This document shows, piece after piece, positions 16,102-24,811 of a stretch of 64,000 bases of DNA. The first letter of the stretch is position 1, and the number at the start of each line of letters is the position of its first letter. The position numbers and the translations under genes are program-made. Below the pieces are notes generated by a model, which was given only the letters and a program-made list of their open reading frames with translations, did not search any database and was not told the DNA's origin. The stretch comes from Reddybacter sp041277045 (GTDB lineage Bacteria; Pseudomonadota; Gammaproteobacteria; Pseudomonadales; Porticoccaceae): contig JBGFSY010000001.1 in NCBI GenBank assembly GCA_041277045.1, positions 1,426,001 to 1,490,000 on the forward strand, in the 5' to 3' direction.

Positions 16102-16806
16102 TTAGTTTGGCGAAACGTCCTGTTTTCTCTGCTTGGCTGATATAAAAAACAACAGCACCCCGGAAACGATGGTGATTACGCCGAGTAGGGCGAAAGTCCG
16201 CAATAGCCAGGAGTTGAAATTATCCCGGTCGACATAATCCATAATGTGCAGGCTCCAAAGAAAATCGTAGAGCCGCCAGGTGTTGGTGCGAATGGCGCTG
16301 ATCTTGCCGCTGTTGGCGCCTATCCATAAGTTGGTCTCGTCGACACCCTTCAGTTTGATTTTCCAGGCCGGTAGTTCGCCGTCTCGATATTCGCTGCCCC
16401 GGCTGGCCTCGGTAACCCATGTCGCAGAAAGAATCGGCAGCTCAGTGCTATTGCTGGCTATTGAGCGGGCCTCTGTCTCTGTCAATGGTTCCAGTTTTTC
16501 TGCTGTTTCAGCGTGGTAAATCAGCCAGTTGTCCTCGAGCTTGGCAATATAAATAGGTGTATATAAACGCTGCTGCAATTGAATCTTGCCCAGACTCAGC
16601 ATGGCGAGTTCTTTGTGTTGAGTGACCAGAGAGCTGGGTGAGATCAGTCTGACATACCCTAGTCGCAATGTGGGTGGGGCTTGCAGCAGATGGCTGCCGC
16701 GCACATCGTCAATAGGCACTATAGAAAAGAGCAAGCCAGACCCCGTCCAGATCAACAGCTGTATTGCCGCAACCAAGCCCAGCCAGCGGTGGGTTTTTCT
16801 AATCAA
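16102..16806 (-). CDS. PepSY-domain membrane protein
   Basis: About 234 residues with an N-terminal membrane helix preceded by KTHRWLG (LVAAIQLLIWTGSGLLFSIV), a periplasmic PepSY-like region, and a C-terminal helix (LLGVITIVSGVLLFFI) with a Lys/Arg-rich tail. The W-R-L-Y-D-F-L-W-S-L-H-I-M-D segment before the second helix is typical of PepSY-associated membrane proteins near iron or heme reductases. The start is uncertain: no ATG exists. TTG 16806 has GGA 7 bases upstream, and a second in-frame TTG at 16818 is possible. It ends convergently 18 bases from the thiolase stop. Function unknown. Confidence 0.7.
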   Translation of the reverse strand: MIRKTHRWLGLVAAIQLLIWTGSGLLFSIVPIDDVRGSHLLQAPPTLRLGYVRLISPSSLVTQHKELAMLSLGKIQLQQRLYTPIYIAKLEDNWLIYHAETAEKLEPLTETEARSIASNSTELPILSATWVTEASRGSEYRDGELPAWKIKLKGVDETNLWIGANSGKISAIRTNTWRLYDFLWSLHIMDYVDRDNFNSWLLRTFALLGVITIVSGVLLFFISAKQRKQDVSPN

Positions 16807-16818
16807 TGATGGGTCCAA

Positions 16819-17111
16819 GCAAATACACCGTAGAGATTGTGGTTGGCGGGAGCATAGCGCATAAAGCTTATGGTGGCCTTCGTAGGAGGGTGGCCTTCTT
16901 TAATATTAGGCCTTTTTCGGGACTATTGTTCTTAATCGCTGCTATTAATAGATCAAATCAATCTCTTTCTTAAAGTGTTACTTTAAGTTCTGTTTTTATC
17001 ATCCTGTTTTTCCTTGTTTATCCTCTTTTCCTTCGCGTACTTCATGGGCTTTTCCCTGTAAGTTCGCGGGAAATGTCAGCATTTTCGTGCATGTTTGCCA
17101 GTTATCGAGTG
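16819..17111. other. Leader stretch upstream of the dcw promoter
   Basis: No gene seen. It contains an exact inverted repeat CTTAAAGT-GTT-ACTTTAAG at 16969-16987 followed by T-rich sequence, which could be an operator or a weak terminator. The promoter region of mraZ follows. Confidence 0.4.
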
Positions 17112-17139
17112 TTGACTTTAATTATCTCGAGTCTATAGT
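17112..17139 (+). promoter_or_regulatory. Sigma-70 promoter of the dcw cluster (Pmra)
   Basis: TTGACT (17112-17117) and TATAGT (17134-17139) are separated by 16 bases, a good match to the -35 and -10 consensus. It would start transcription near 17146, immediately before the MraZ operator. Confidence 0.75.
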
Positions 17140-17147
17140 GTCGAATT

Positions 17148-17172
17148 GTGGGGGAAAGTGGGTCAAGGTGGC
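17148..17172 (+). promoter_or_regulatory. MraZ operator, three direct GTGG repeats
   Basis: GTGGG at 17148, GTGGG at 17158 and GTGGC at 17168 repeat with an exact 10-base period. This is the arrangement of MraZ-binding boxes (TGGG-type repeats spaced by five bases) known upstream of mraZ in E. coli and other bacteria. It overlaps the expected transcript start, as expected for autorepression. Confidence 0.8.
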
Positions 17173-17201
17173 CCTTTTAATAATAATCGTGAGAGTTTGT
17201 G

Positions 17202-17657
17202 GTGTTTCGAGGCAGCAACGAAATCAACATGGATACCAAAGGGCGGATGGCTATTCCCGCGCGGTACCGTGACGCCTTGATGTCCGAGTTCGACGGTAGT
17301 CTCGTCGCGACGATTAGTATTACCGATACCTGCCTGTTTATTTACCCACGTCCCGAGTGGGAAGAGATGGAAGTCAAAATCGCCCGCATGTCGACCTTTA
17401 ATAAAGATACCCGCCGTCTGCAGCACTTGCTGATTGGCAATGCCCGTGATTTGGATCTGGACGGCAGTGGTCGCGTGTTGATTCCCCAGGAATTGCGAGA
17501 ATACGCAAAGCTGGACAAGAAGGTCACGCTGGTCGGTCAAAGTCATCGGCTCGAACTGTGGGATACGGAGAGTTGGAATAGTAATCGTAAAGCCTGGCTA
17601 GATGAAGTGGCCAGTGGCTTGGATATTCCCGAAGACATTCAATCGTTGTCATTGTAA
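17202..17657 (+). CDS. mraZ: Transcriptional regulator MraZ
   Basis: First gene of the dcw cluster; a ring-forming DNA-binding protein that represses its own operon through the repeats just upstream. Two AbrB/SpoVT-like halves are visible: GSNEINMDTKGRMAIPARYR at the start and LDLDGSGRVLIPQELREYA near residues 82-100. Two GTG codons are adjacent (17199, 17202). I choose 17202 because relatives begin with MFRG and GAGAG lies 6 bases upstream. Length 151 residues is normal. The stop is 13 bases before rsmH. Confidence 0.95.
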   Translation: MFRGSNEINMDTKGRMAIPARYRDALMSEFDGSLVATISITDTCLFIYPRPEWEEMEVKIARMSTFNKDTRRLQHLLIGNARDLDLDGSGRVLIPQELREYAKLDKKVTLVGQSHRLELWDTESWNSNRKAWLDEVASGLDIPEDIQSLSL

Positions 17658-17670
17658 GGGTGGTCGCCTG

Positions 17671-18606
17671 ATGCCAGTTGCTAAAAAAGCCCATATTACC
17701 GTACTGTTAGACGGCGCCGTCGATGCCCTGCTCGGTGACGTTGATGGCTACTACGTTGACGGCACCTTCGGCCGCGGTGGACATTCTGGCCTGGTGCTCG
17801 AAAGCTTATCTAGCGAAGGACATTTGCTGGCGATTGATAAAGATACCGAGGCCTGCGTCGTGGGTCGTGAATTATTTGCTGATGACGCGCGCTTTGAAAT
17901 GGTACAGGCCTCTTTCGCCGATCTTGAAAGCCTACTGCGTGAGCGCGGGCAGGCCGGTAAAGTCAGTGGCGTGTTACTCGATCTCGGTGTGTCGTCGCCC
18001 CAGTTGGACGATGCCGAGCGCGGCTTCAGTTTTCTGCGTGACGGCCCTCTCGATATGCGCATGGATACCACGCGTGGTTTAAGTGCCGCCCAGTGGATTG
18101 CCGTTGCCGATGAGGCCGAAATTGCCGGTGTGATTAAAGAATACGGTGAGGAAAAATTTGCCCGCCGCATGGCGAAAGCCATTGTTGAGGCGCGAGAGGA
18201 AAACCCCATCACCCGTACCGGCGAGTTGGCTGACATTGTCGCCGCTGCCAACCCGGCGTGGGAAAAGGGCAAGCACCCGGCGACCCGAGCCTTTCAGGCG
18301 ATTCGCATCTTTTTGAACAGAGAGCTGGATGACCTGCGTTCATTACTCGATTGCGTCATCGACTTGCTCGCCGTTGATGGCCGGCTGGTAGTGATTAGCT
18401 TTCACTCTTTGGAAGATCGCATCGTAAAGCGCTTTATTCGCGGCCACACCCACCCGGTGATACCGCGCGGCTTGGCGATTCCAGAAGATCAGATTATTCG
18501 TCGCTTGCGTAATGTTGGTAAAGCCTTAAAGGCTAGCGCCGAGGAAGTTGAGAAAAACCCACGATCGCGCAGCGCGGTAATGCGTGTTGCCGAGAAGGTG
18601 GTTTGA
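17671..18606 (+). CDS. rsmH: 16S rRNA (cytosine-1402-N4)-methyltransferase RsmH
   Basis: Methylates N4 of C1402 in the 16S rRNA decoding centre using S-adenosylmethionine. The SAM-binding loop YVDGTFGRGGHS is at residues 28-39, and LLDLGVSSPQLD plus ISFHSLEDRIVKRF are strong family signatures. The ATG at 17671 (MPVAKKAHITVLLD) has AAGGGTGG 7 bases upstream; the longer frame from 17602 would overlap mraZ and is not needed. Length 311 residues matches E. coli. The stop is 7 bases before the ftsL start. Confidence 0.97.
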   Translation: MPVAKKAHITVLLDGAVDALLGDVDGYYVDGTFGRGGHSGLVLESLSSEGHLLAIDKDTEACVVGRELFADDARFEMVQASFADLESLLRERGQAGKVSGVLLDLGVSSPQLDDAERGFSFLRDGPLDMRMDTTRGLSAAQWIAVADEAEIAGVIKEYGEEKFARRMAKAIVEAREENPITRTGELADIVAAANPAWEKGKHPATRAFQAIRIFLNRELDDLRSLLDCVIDLLAVDGRLVVISFHSLEDRIVKRFIRGHTHPVIPRGLAIPEDQIIRRLRNVGKALKASAEEVEKNPRSRSAVMRVAEKVV

Positions 18607-18613
18607 GGTGGCA

Positions 18614-18904
18614 ATGACGGCAAGCTTGCCGCGTTTCAGCCATTTGAGCGGGTGCTTGTTGATTAGCTGGGTGGCAGTGTTGCTCAGCGGGCTTGGTGTG
18701 GTTTATGTCAGCCACCAGTGTCGCTTGTTATACGGCGAGCTGGCGCAGTTACAGCAGGAGAAAAATCGTCTGGAGATCGCTCGGGGGCAAAATTTGCTCG
18801 AGGCGAGTGCCCAGGCATCGCTACACCGGGTGGAGCAATTAGCGCTCGGCAGGCTGGATATGCAGGTGCCGGCTTTGGATGAAATTATCAGGGTTAAACC
18901 CTGA
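18614..18904 (+). CDS. ftsL: Cell division protein FtsL
   Basis: A 96-residue bitopic inner-membrane protein that joins FtsB and FtsQ to activate the FtsWI synthase. It shows the expected pattern: a short cytoplasmic N-terminus, one membrane helix (LLISWVAVLLSGLGVVYVSH), and a periplasmic coiled coil (LYGELAQLQQEKNRLEIARG). Sequence conservation in FtsL is low, so position between rsmH and ftsI is part of the evidence. ATG 18614 has TGAGG 5 bases upstream; GTG 18608 is an alternative. Confidence 0.9.
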   Translation: MTASLPRFSHLSGCLLISWVAVLLSGLGVVYVSHQCRLLYGELAQLQQEKNRLEIARGQNLLEASAQASLHRVEQLALGRLDMQVPALDEIIRVKP

Positions 18905-18944
18905 CGGGCGATTAAAAAACTGACCCAATAACATTGGTGGAATA

Positions 18945-20765
18945 GTGGGCAAAAGCGCAGACAAGCAGCGTTCGAAAAACCGTGAAAAGCGAGACCGAGT
19001 ATCGGCTCGCCGCGGATCGGGCGCCCGCGTGCGTAGTATTGCTCCCTGGCGTTACTGGACCATGGTGGTCGCCTTGTTTTCACTGGGTGTACTGGCGTTG
19101 AGTCATGTTGCTGGTCTGCAGGTCTTGCCCGATGTGCACCAGGGTTTTGAGTTTTTACAGAGTCAGGGCAACAATCGAACGCTGCGCGCAGTCGATATTC
19201 CCGCTTATCGCGGTGTGATTACGGACCGCCGTGGTGAACCACTGGCGATCAGCACGCCGGTCGTTTCTATTTGCGCCAACCCCCAGTTGCTTGAGTTAGA
19301 TAAAGACAAGCTGGCCATGCTTGCCCGGCGTTTGGACCTGCGCGCTGGCGATCTGAAAAAGCGTATCAATCGCTACCGCAATAAAGAGTTCATGTATTTG
19401 GCTCGCCAGTTGACGCCACCTCAGGCGCAGGCGGTGCTCGATCTCGACATCGTCGGTATTTTTAAACGCCAGGAATACAAGCGCTATTATCCGGCAGGTG
19501 AAGTGGCGGCGCATCTCGTCGGCTTTACCGGCATCGATGATCGTGGGCAGGAGGGCATGGAGCTGGCCTTTGACGACTGGCTCTACGGCGCTACCGGCAG
19601 CAAGCGGGTGCTGAAAGATCGCAAGGGTCAGGTGATCAAAGAATTACAGCTGATCGAGAGTGAAAAGCCCGGTGGCAATTTGGCCCTGAGTATTGACCTG
19701 CGTTTGCAGTACATTGCCTATCGTGAATTGAAGGCGGCGATGAAGCAGTTTCGTGCAAAGTCGGGTTCGGTCGTGGTGCTCGATGTGCAGACCGGCGAAG
19801 TGCTGGCGATGGTTAATCAGCCCTCCTTTAATCCCAATGACCGCTCGCAACTGAAAGCCGGCAGCACGCGCAATCGCGCAGTCACCGATTTGCTTGAGCC
19901 TGGCTCGGTGATGAAGCCGCTGACCATGGTGGCGGCGCTGGAGAGCGGCAAGTTTCACCCCGGCACCGTGATCGACACTAGCCCCGGTTACTTGCGTGTT
20001 GGGCGTAAAACCTTCATTGATCACCGCAATTACGGCAAGCTCGATATCAGCGGTATTCTTGCCAAGTCGAGCCAGGTTGGCACCACTAAAATTGCGCTGC
20101 AGGTTGGACCGGAAGACATTCGCGGCGTATTTGATCGGGTCGGTCTCGGCCAGAGTCCGGGTACCGGCTTTCCCGGCGAAAGTGCTGGCCTGTTGCCGAG
20201 TAAGCGGCGCTGGCGTGATGTGGAAACCGCGACGATGGCCTTTGGCTACGGTATCGCCGCAACACCCTTGCAGTTGGCTCAGGCCTACGCGGTGTTGGCC
20301 AATAACGGCATCAAAAAGCAGGTGTCATTGTTAAAGATTTCAGCGGCAGATGGCGTGCTACCCGGTCTTGAAGAGCAGGTCGTCGATAAAAAGATCGTCG
20401 CCAGTGTGCGTCAAATGATGAAGGCGGTGATCGGTAAAGAGGGCACCGGTACCCGCGCTGCGATTAACACCTATGAAGTGGCCGGTAAGACCGGTACCAG
20501 TCACAAGGTGGGTGCTGGCGGTTATCAGCAAGATCGCTATGTTGGCTTGTTTGCTGGTATGGCGCCTGCCGAAGAGCCTCGCCTGGTGACTGTTGTGGTC
20601 ATCGATGACCCGCGGGGCGAAGATTACTACGGCGGCCTGGTTGCGGCACCGGTGTTCTCAAAAGTCACTGCTGAGGCCTTGCGCTTGATGAGTGTACCGC
20701 CCCTGAAAGTGCCAGAACCCAAGCTTGCTAAAGAATTTGTTGTGAAGCGCGGGGGTGATTCGTGA
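18945..20765 (+). CDS. ftsI: Septal peptidoglycan transpeptidase FtsI (PBP3)
   Basis: Class B penicillin-binding protein that cross-links septal peptidoglycan with FtsW. A basic cytoplasmic tail is followed by one membrane helix (residues about 39-60), a pedestal domain (RGVITDRRGEPLA) and the transpeptidase domain. The catalytic Ser321 is in SVMK and KTGT is at 515-518. The second motif reads Ser375-Ser-Gln377 where most FtsI have Ser-x-Asn; this is worth checking but the gene otherwise looks intact. Length 606 residues. Start GTG 18945 has GGTGG 4 bases upstream. The stop overlaps the murE start. Confidence 0.96.
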   Translation: MGKSADKQRSKNREKRDRVSARRGSGARVRSIAPWRYWTMVVALFSLGVLALSHVAGLQVLPDVHQGFEFLQSQGNNRTLRAVDIPAYRGVITDRRGEPLAISTPVVSICANPQLLELDKDKLAMLARRLDLRAGDLKKRINRYRNKEFMYLARQLTPPQAQAVLDLDIVGIFKRQEYKRYYPAGEVAAHLVGFTGIDDRGQEGMELAFDDWLYGATGSKRVLKDRKGQVIKELQLIESEKPGGNLALSIDLRLQYIAYRELKAAMKQFRAKSGSVVVLDVQTGEVLAMVNQPSFNPNDRSQLKAGSTRNRAVTDLLEPGSVMKPLTMVAALESGKFHPGTVIDTSPGYLRVGRKTFIDHRNYGKLDISGILAKSSQVGTTKIALQVGPEDIRGVFDRVGLGQSPGTGFPGESAGLLPSKRRWRDVETATMAFGYGIAATPLQLAQAYAVLANNGIKKQVSLLKISAADGVLPGLEEQVVDKKIVASVRQMMKAVIGKEGTGTRAAINTYEVAGKTGTSHKVGAGGYQQDRYVGLFAGMAPAEEPRLVTVVVIDDPRGEDYYGGLVAAPVFSKVTAEALRLMSVPPLKVPEPKLAKEFVVKRGGDS

Positions 20766-22318
20766 TGACATCGCCTCGGCCTTTAGCGGGTATTGCTCTG
20801 GGTGAGCTACTAGCGGATCTGGATTTATCGCACACGAGCTTGTCCGTCGAATTGACGAGCTTGATGGTTACTGGTTTGCAGCTCGATAGCCGCAAGCTGG
20901 TGTCCGGTGACTTGTTTATTGCCTTCCCGGGTTTGCAAAGCGATGGCCGAGATTATCTATCGCAGGCACAAGCCGCGGGTGCAGTGGCCGCTCTGGTTGA
21001 GCGTGAAGGTTTTAACGCCACGAGCGGTACACCTTTACCAGTGGTCGCAATTGAAAATTTAGCGCACAAGGTCAGCGCCATTGCCGGCCGCTTTTATGCC
21101 GACCCCAGTGCCAGCCTGCCCCTTATTGGCATTACTGGCACCAACGGTAAAACCACTTGTACACAATTATTGGCACAGCTCTTCGCGCTGCTGGGTAAGC
21201 CGGCAGGCGTGATCGGCACTCTGGGTTATGGCTTGTTGGCGGCAGGTGATGCAAAGTCGGAATCGACGCTGGTGAATACCGGCTTAACCACACCTGATGC
21301 CGTCAGTGTGCAAGGTATTATTGCCGGCCTGCTAGATGATGGCGCGGCGGTAGTGGCGATGGAGGTTTCCTCTCACAGTCTCGACCAGGGACGGGTTGGG
21401 GGTCTCCGCTTTAGTACAGCCGTGTTCACCAACTTGAGCCAGGATCACCTCGATTATCATCAAACGATGACTGCCTATCAGCAGGCTAAAGCGCAGTTGT
21501 TTGACGTTCCCGGTCTGAAAAATGCCATCGTTAATCGTGATGATGAAGCGGGCCGAGCAATTATTGCGGGACTGGAAGATTCCAGTGAACTTAGCTGCTA
21601 CACCTATTCCTGCTCTCAAAAAGAAGCGGACATTTACGCTGGCGAACTGACTGTTGGTTTTCAAGGTATTCGTGCTCAGCTAGTCACGCCCTGGGGTCAG
21701 GGCGAGCTGCGTAGTGCCCTGCAGGGTACGTTTAACCTGAGTAATTTACTCGCAGTGATTGGCGTGGCCTGTGCTGAAGGTCATGCCCTGCCAGTGGTGC
21801 TCGCGGCGGTCGAACAATTAAAATCCGTGCCCGGTCGTCTCGAAGTCGTTGATGCCCAGGCCTTGCCAGTGATTGTGGTCGACTATGCTCATACCGCCGA
21901 TGCCCTCGAAAAAGCCCTGACGGCTTTGCGGCCCGCCTGCAAAGGTCGCCTCTGGTGTGTCTTTGGTTGTGGTGGCGATCGCGATCAGGGCAAGCGTCCA
22001 GTGATGGGTGCTGTCGCCGCAGAGCTGGCCGACCAGCTGGTGATTACCAGTGATAATCCCCGTAGCGAAGATGCCCAGGCCATTATTGATGATGTATTGG
22101 CAGGTGTTCTAACTGCCGGTGATAAAAATGCAGCCCACCAAGTCTTCATCGATAGACGCGCCGCCATTCGTTTTGCCGTGAATAATGCAGCTGAGCAAGA
22201 CGTGGTGCTGATTGCCGGCAAGGGTCATGAAGACTACCAGCTGATTAAAGATCAACGTCTGCCTTTTAATGATGTCGCCGAAGCGCGTTTGGCCCTGCGT
22301 GAAAGGGGTGAAGCATGA
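20765..22318 (+). CDS. murE: UDP-MurNAc-L-Ala-D-Glu:meso-diaminopimelate ligase MurE
   Basis: Adds meso-diaminopimelate to the UDP-MurNAc dipeptide in the cytoplasm, using ATP. The P-loop GITGTNGKTT is near residues 122-131. DNPR at 430-433 (in TSDNPRSED) is the motif that selects meso-DAP over lysine, so this is the Gram-negative type. Starts at ATG 20765, overlapping the ftsI stop by one base; a GTG at 20762 directly before it is also possible, but GGGGGTG fits the ATG. The end overlaps murF by four bases. Confidence 0.97.
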   Translation: MTSPRPLAGIALGELLADLDLSHTSLSVELTSLMVTGLQLDSRKLVSGDLFIAFPGLQSDGRDYLSQAQAAGAVAALVEREGFNATSGTPLPVVAIENLAHKVSAIAGRFYADPSASLPLIGITGTNGKTTCTQLLAQLFALLGKPAGVIGTLGYGLLAAGDAKSESTLVNTGLTTPDAVSVQGIIAGLLDDGAAVVAMEVSSHSLDQGRVGGLRFSTAVFTNLSQDHLDYHQTMTAYQQAKAQLFDVPGLKNAIVNRDDEAGRAIIAGLEDSSELSCYTYSCSQKEADIYAGELTVGFQGIRAQLVTPWGQGELRSALQGTFNLSNLLAVIGVACAEGHALPVVLAAVEQLKSVPGRLEVVDAQALPVIVVDYAHTADALEKALTALRPACKGRLWCVFGCGGDRDQGKRPVMGAVAAELADQLVITSDNPRSEDAQAIIDDVLAGVLTAGDKNAAHQVFIDRRAAIRFAVNNAAEQDVVLIAGKGHEDYQLIKDQRLPFNDVAEARLALRERGEA

Positions 22319-23682
22319 GCTCGCAAAGTACGGCGCTAAGTTTGTCTCAGGCCGCCGTCAATTACGGCGGCACCCTGCTTTATCCCGATTGTCATTTTTC
22401 CCGGGTCTGCACCGATACCCGCAGCCTCGCCAACGGTGATTTATTCGTCGCTCTGCGTGGCGAAAATTTTGATGCCCACCAGTTTCTTGAAAGCGCCGCG
22501 CTAAAGGCTTGCGGCATGGTGGTTGAAAGCCCCGATAAGAGTCTGGCGATACCCCAGTGGGTGGTGCCCGATACCGTGCAGGCCCTCGGCCAACTCGCGG
22601 CATTGGCGCGCAATACCTTTACTGGGCCGCTAATCGCGATTACCGGCAGTGGCGGCAAAACTACAGTGAAGGAGATGCTGGCGGTTATTTTGCGCTGTAG
22701 TGGCGAAGTGTTAGCAACGGCGGGTAATCTGAATAACCACATTGGCGTACCGCAAACGCTGTTGAAGTTGCAGCCTGAACACCAGTTCGCGGTGATCGAA
22801 ATGGGCGCCAGCGCCGGTGGTGAAATTGACTACTTGTGCAGCATCGCCCGACCGACTATCGCCGTAGTGACCAATGTTATGCCGGCCCACGTTGCCGGTT
22901 TTGGATCTCTGGCTGGCGTCGCCAGTGCCAAGGGTGAAATTTATAGCGGTCTCGATAAGTGCGGCACGGCGATTTTGAATCTCGACGAACCCTGGTATGA
23001 GCAGTGGCACAGAGGTGCTCAAGGCACTCACAGTCAGAGCTTTAGTGTCGACAATAACTCAGCCGATTTTTACGCATCGGCTGTGCAATTCAATACCGAG
23101 GCCTGCGCCAGTTTTATCTTGCATTCATCCCTGGGTGAAATCGACATTCAACTCGCGATTCCCGGTGCTCACAATATTTCTAACGCCCTGGCAGCAGCGG
23201 CCTGTGCCGTAGCGGCAGGAGCTGACCTCGTCAGTATCGCGTCGGGACTCGCGGCCATGGCTGCGGCCCCCGGACGCATGGAAAGAAAGGCCGGTCTCAG
23301 CGGTGCGCGGATTATTGACGATAGCTACAACGCCAACCCGGGCTCGGTCGTGGCGGCGATTGATGCTCTGGTCGCCATGCCGGGTAAGCACTTACTGGTG
23401 CTCGGCGACATGGCAGAACTCGGCCCCAAAGAGAAAGCCATGCATCGCGAGGTCGGTGTTTACGCCCGTAAAGCCGGTGTCGACGGGCTGTTCACGACGG
23501 GTGTGCTGAGTGCAGAAATAGCCTCTGCCTTTGGTGAGGGCAGCGAACACTTTGCCGACAAGGCGACCTTAAGCACTGCGCTGGTCGGCCAATTAAAGGG
23601 TGATGTTGTGGTGCTGGTAAAAGGATCTCGCAGCGCCGCCATGGAAGACGTGGTGGCGCAAATCATTGAGGAAAACGACTGA
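22315..23682 (+). CDS. murF: UDP-MurNAc-tripeptide:D-Ala-D-Ala ligase MurF
   Basis: Completes the cytoplasmic UDP-MurNAc pentapeptide by adding D-Ala-D-Ala, which Ddl makes in the same cluster. The ATP loop AITGSGGKTTVKEM is near residues 108-121, and NNHIGVPQTLL, EMGASAGGEI and DDSYNANPGS are Mur-ligase blocks typical of MurF. Length 455 residues is normal. The ATG lies inside the murE stop (ATGA overlap) and the stop shares one base with the mraY start, so translation is coupled. Confidence 0.97.
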   Translation: MSSQSTALSLSQAAVNYGGTLLYPDCHFSRVCTDTRSLANGDLFVALRGENFDAHQFLESAALKACGMVVESPDKSLAIPQWVVPDTVQALGQLAALARNTFTGPLIAITGSGGKTTVKEMLAVILRCSGEVLATAGNLNNHIGVPQTLLKLQPEHQFAVIEMGASAGGEIDYLCSIARPTIAVVTNVMPAHVAGFGSLAGVASAKGEIYSGLDKCGTAILNLDEPWYEQWHRGAQGTHSQSFSVDNNSADFYASAVQFNTEACASFILHSSLGEIDIQLAIPGAHNISNALAAAACAVAAGADLVSIASGLAAMAAAPGRMERKAGLSGARIIDDSYNANPGSVVAAIDALVAMPGKHLLVLGDMAELGPKEKAMHREVGVYARKAGVDGLFTTGVLSAEIASAFGEGSEHFADKATLSTALVGQLKGDVVVLVKGSRSAAMEDVVAQIIEEND

Positions 23683-24764
23683 TGCTTATACTACTGGCGG
23701 ATTATCTAAGCGAGTACTACAGCGCTTTTGGTGTCTTCAAATACCTGACGCTGCGCGCCATTTTGGGCATGCTGACCTCGCTGTTTATCTCCCTAGTGTT
23801 CGGTCCTTACATGATCAGGAAGCTCAACGCTTTGCAAATCGGTCAAACAGTACGCAGCGATGGCCCGCAGACTCACTTAATTAAATCAGGCACGCCGACC
23901 ATGGGTGGGGCTTTGATTTTACTGTCGATTTTTGTCTCAACGCTACTCTGGGCAGACCTGACAAATCGCTACGTGTGGACGGTATTGTTGGTCACCTTAG
24001 CCTTTGGCTTGATTGGCTGGGTCGACGACTACCGCAAAGTAGTGGAGAAAAACTCCGCAGGTTTACCCGCACGCTGGAAGTATCTCTGGCAGTCGGTGGC
24101 GGGTTTGGCCGCAGGTATCTTCCTCTATAGCAGTGCTATCTCACCGGCCGAGACTGAACTGATTGTGCCCTTCTTTAAAAATGTCGCCTGGCCCATGGGT
24201 TTGTTTTACGTGGTGCTGAGCTATTTTGTGATTGTTGGCTCGAGTAATGCGGTCAATCTCACGGATGGCCTCGACGGTCTGGCGATTATGCCAACGGTAC
24301 TCGTGGGTGGTGCGCTGGGCATCATTGCCTACCTCACCGGTCATGCGACCTTTGCCGAGTATTTGCATATTCCCTTTATTAGCGGTGCCGGTGAGCTGAT
24401 GGTTTTTTGCTCGGCACTGGGTGGGGCGGGCCTTGGTTTTCTCTGGTTTAACACCTATCCTGCGCAGGTGTTTATGGGCGATGTCGGTGCGCTGTCATTG
24501 GGTGCCGCGCTGGGTGTTATTGCCATCATCGTGCGTCAGGAAATTGTATTTTTCATCATGGGCGGCATTTTTGTACTGGAGACTGTCTCAGTGATTTTGC
24601 AGGTGGCCTCCTTCAAATTAACCGGCAAGCGAATTTTCCGTATGGCGCCGATACACCACCACTATGAATTGAAAGGCTGGCCGGAGCCACGGGTGATTGT
24701 GCGCTTCTGGATTATCACCGTGATGCTGGTGCTCTTTGGCCTAGCGACGCTGAAGTTACGATAA
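23682..24764 (+). CDS. mraY: Phospho-MurNAc-pentapeptide transferase MraY
   Basis: An integral membrane enzyme that transfers phospho-MurNAc-pentapeptide to undecaprenyl phosphate, making lipid I. About ten membrane helices are evident. Conserved cytoplasmic motifs are WVDDYRKV (the catalytic aspartate pair), NAVNLTDGLDGLA, FMGDVGALSLGA and IHHHYELKGWPE, the last being the HHH motif. Length 360 residues equals E. coli MraY. The start overlaps murF by one base; a 47-base gap follows, the widest in the mur part of the cluster. Confidence 0.98.
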   Translation: MLILLADYLSEYYSAFGVFKYLTLRAILGMLTSLFISLVFGPYMIRKLNALQIGQTVRSDGPQTHLIKSGTPTMGGALILLSIFVSTLLWADLTNRYVWTVLLVTLAFGLIGWVDDYRKVVEKNSAGLPARWKYLWQSVAGLAAGIFLYSSAISPAETELIVPFFKNVAWPMGLFYVVLSYFVIVGSSNAVNLTDGLDGLAIMPTVLVGGALGIIAYLTGHATFAEYLHIPFISGAGELMVFCSALGGAGLGFLWFNTYPAQVFMGDVGALSLGAALGVIAIIVRQEIVFFIMGGIFVLETVSVILQVASFKLTGKRIFRMAPIHHHYELKGWPEPRVIVRFWIITVMLVLFGLATLKLR

Positions 24765-24811
24765 AAAGTTACGGTAAGGGATCGATAAAAATAAAGATGC
24801 AAGAGGGTAGC

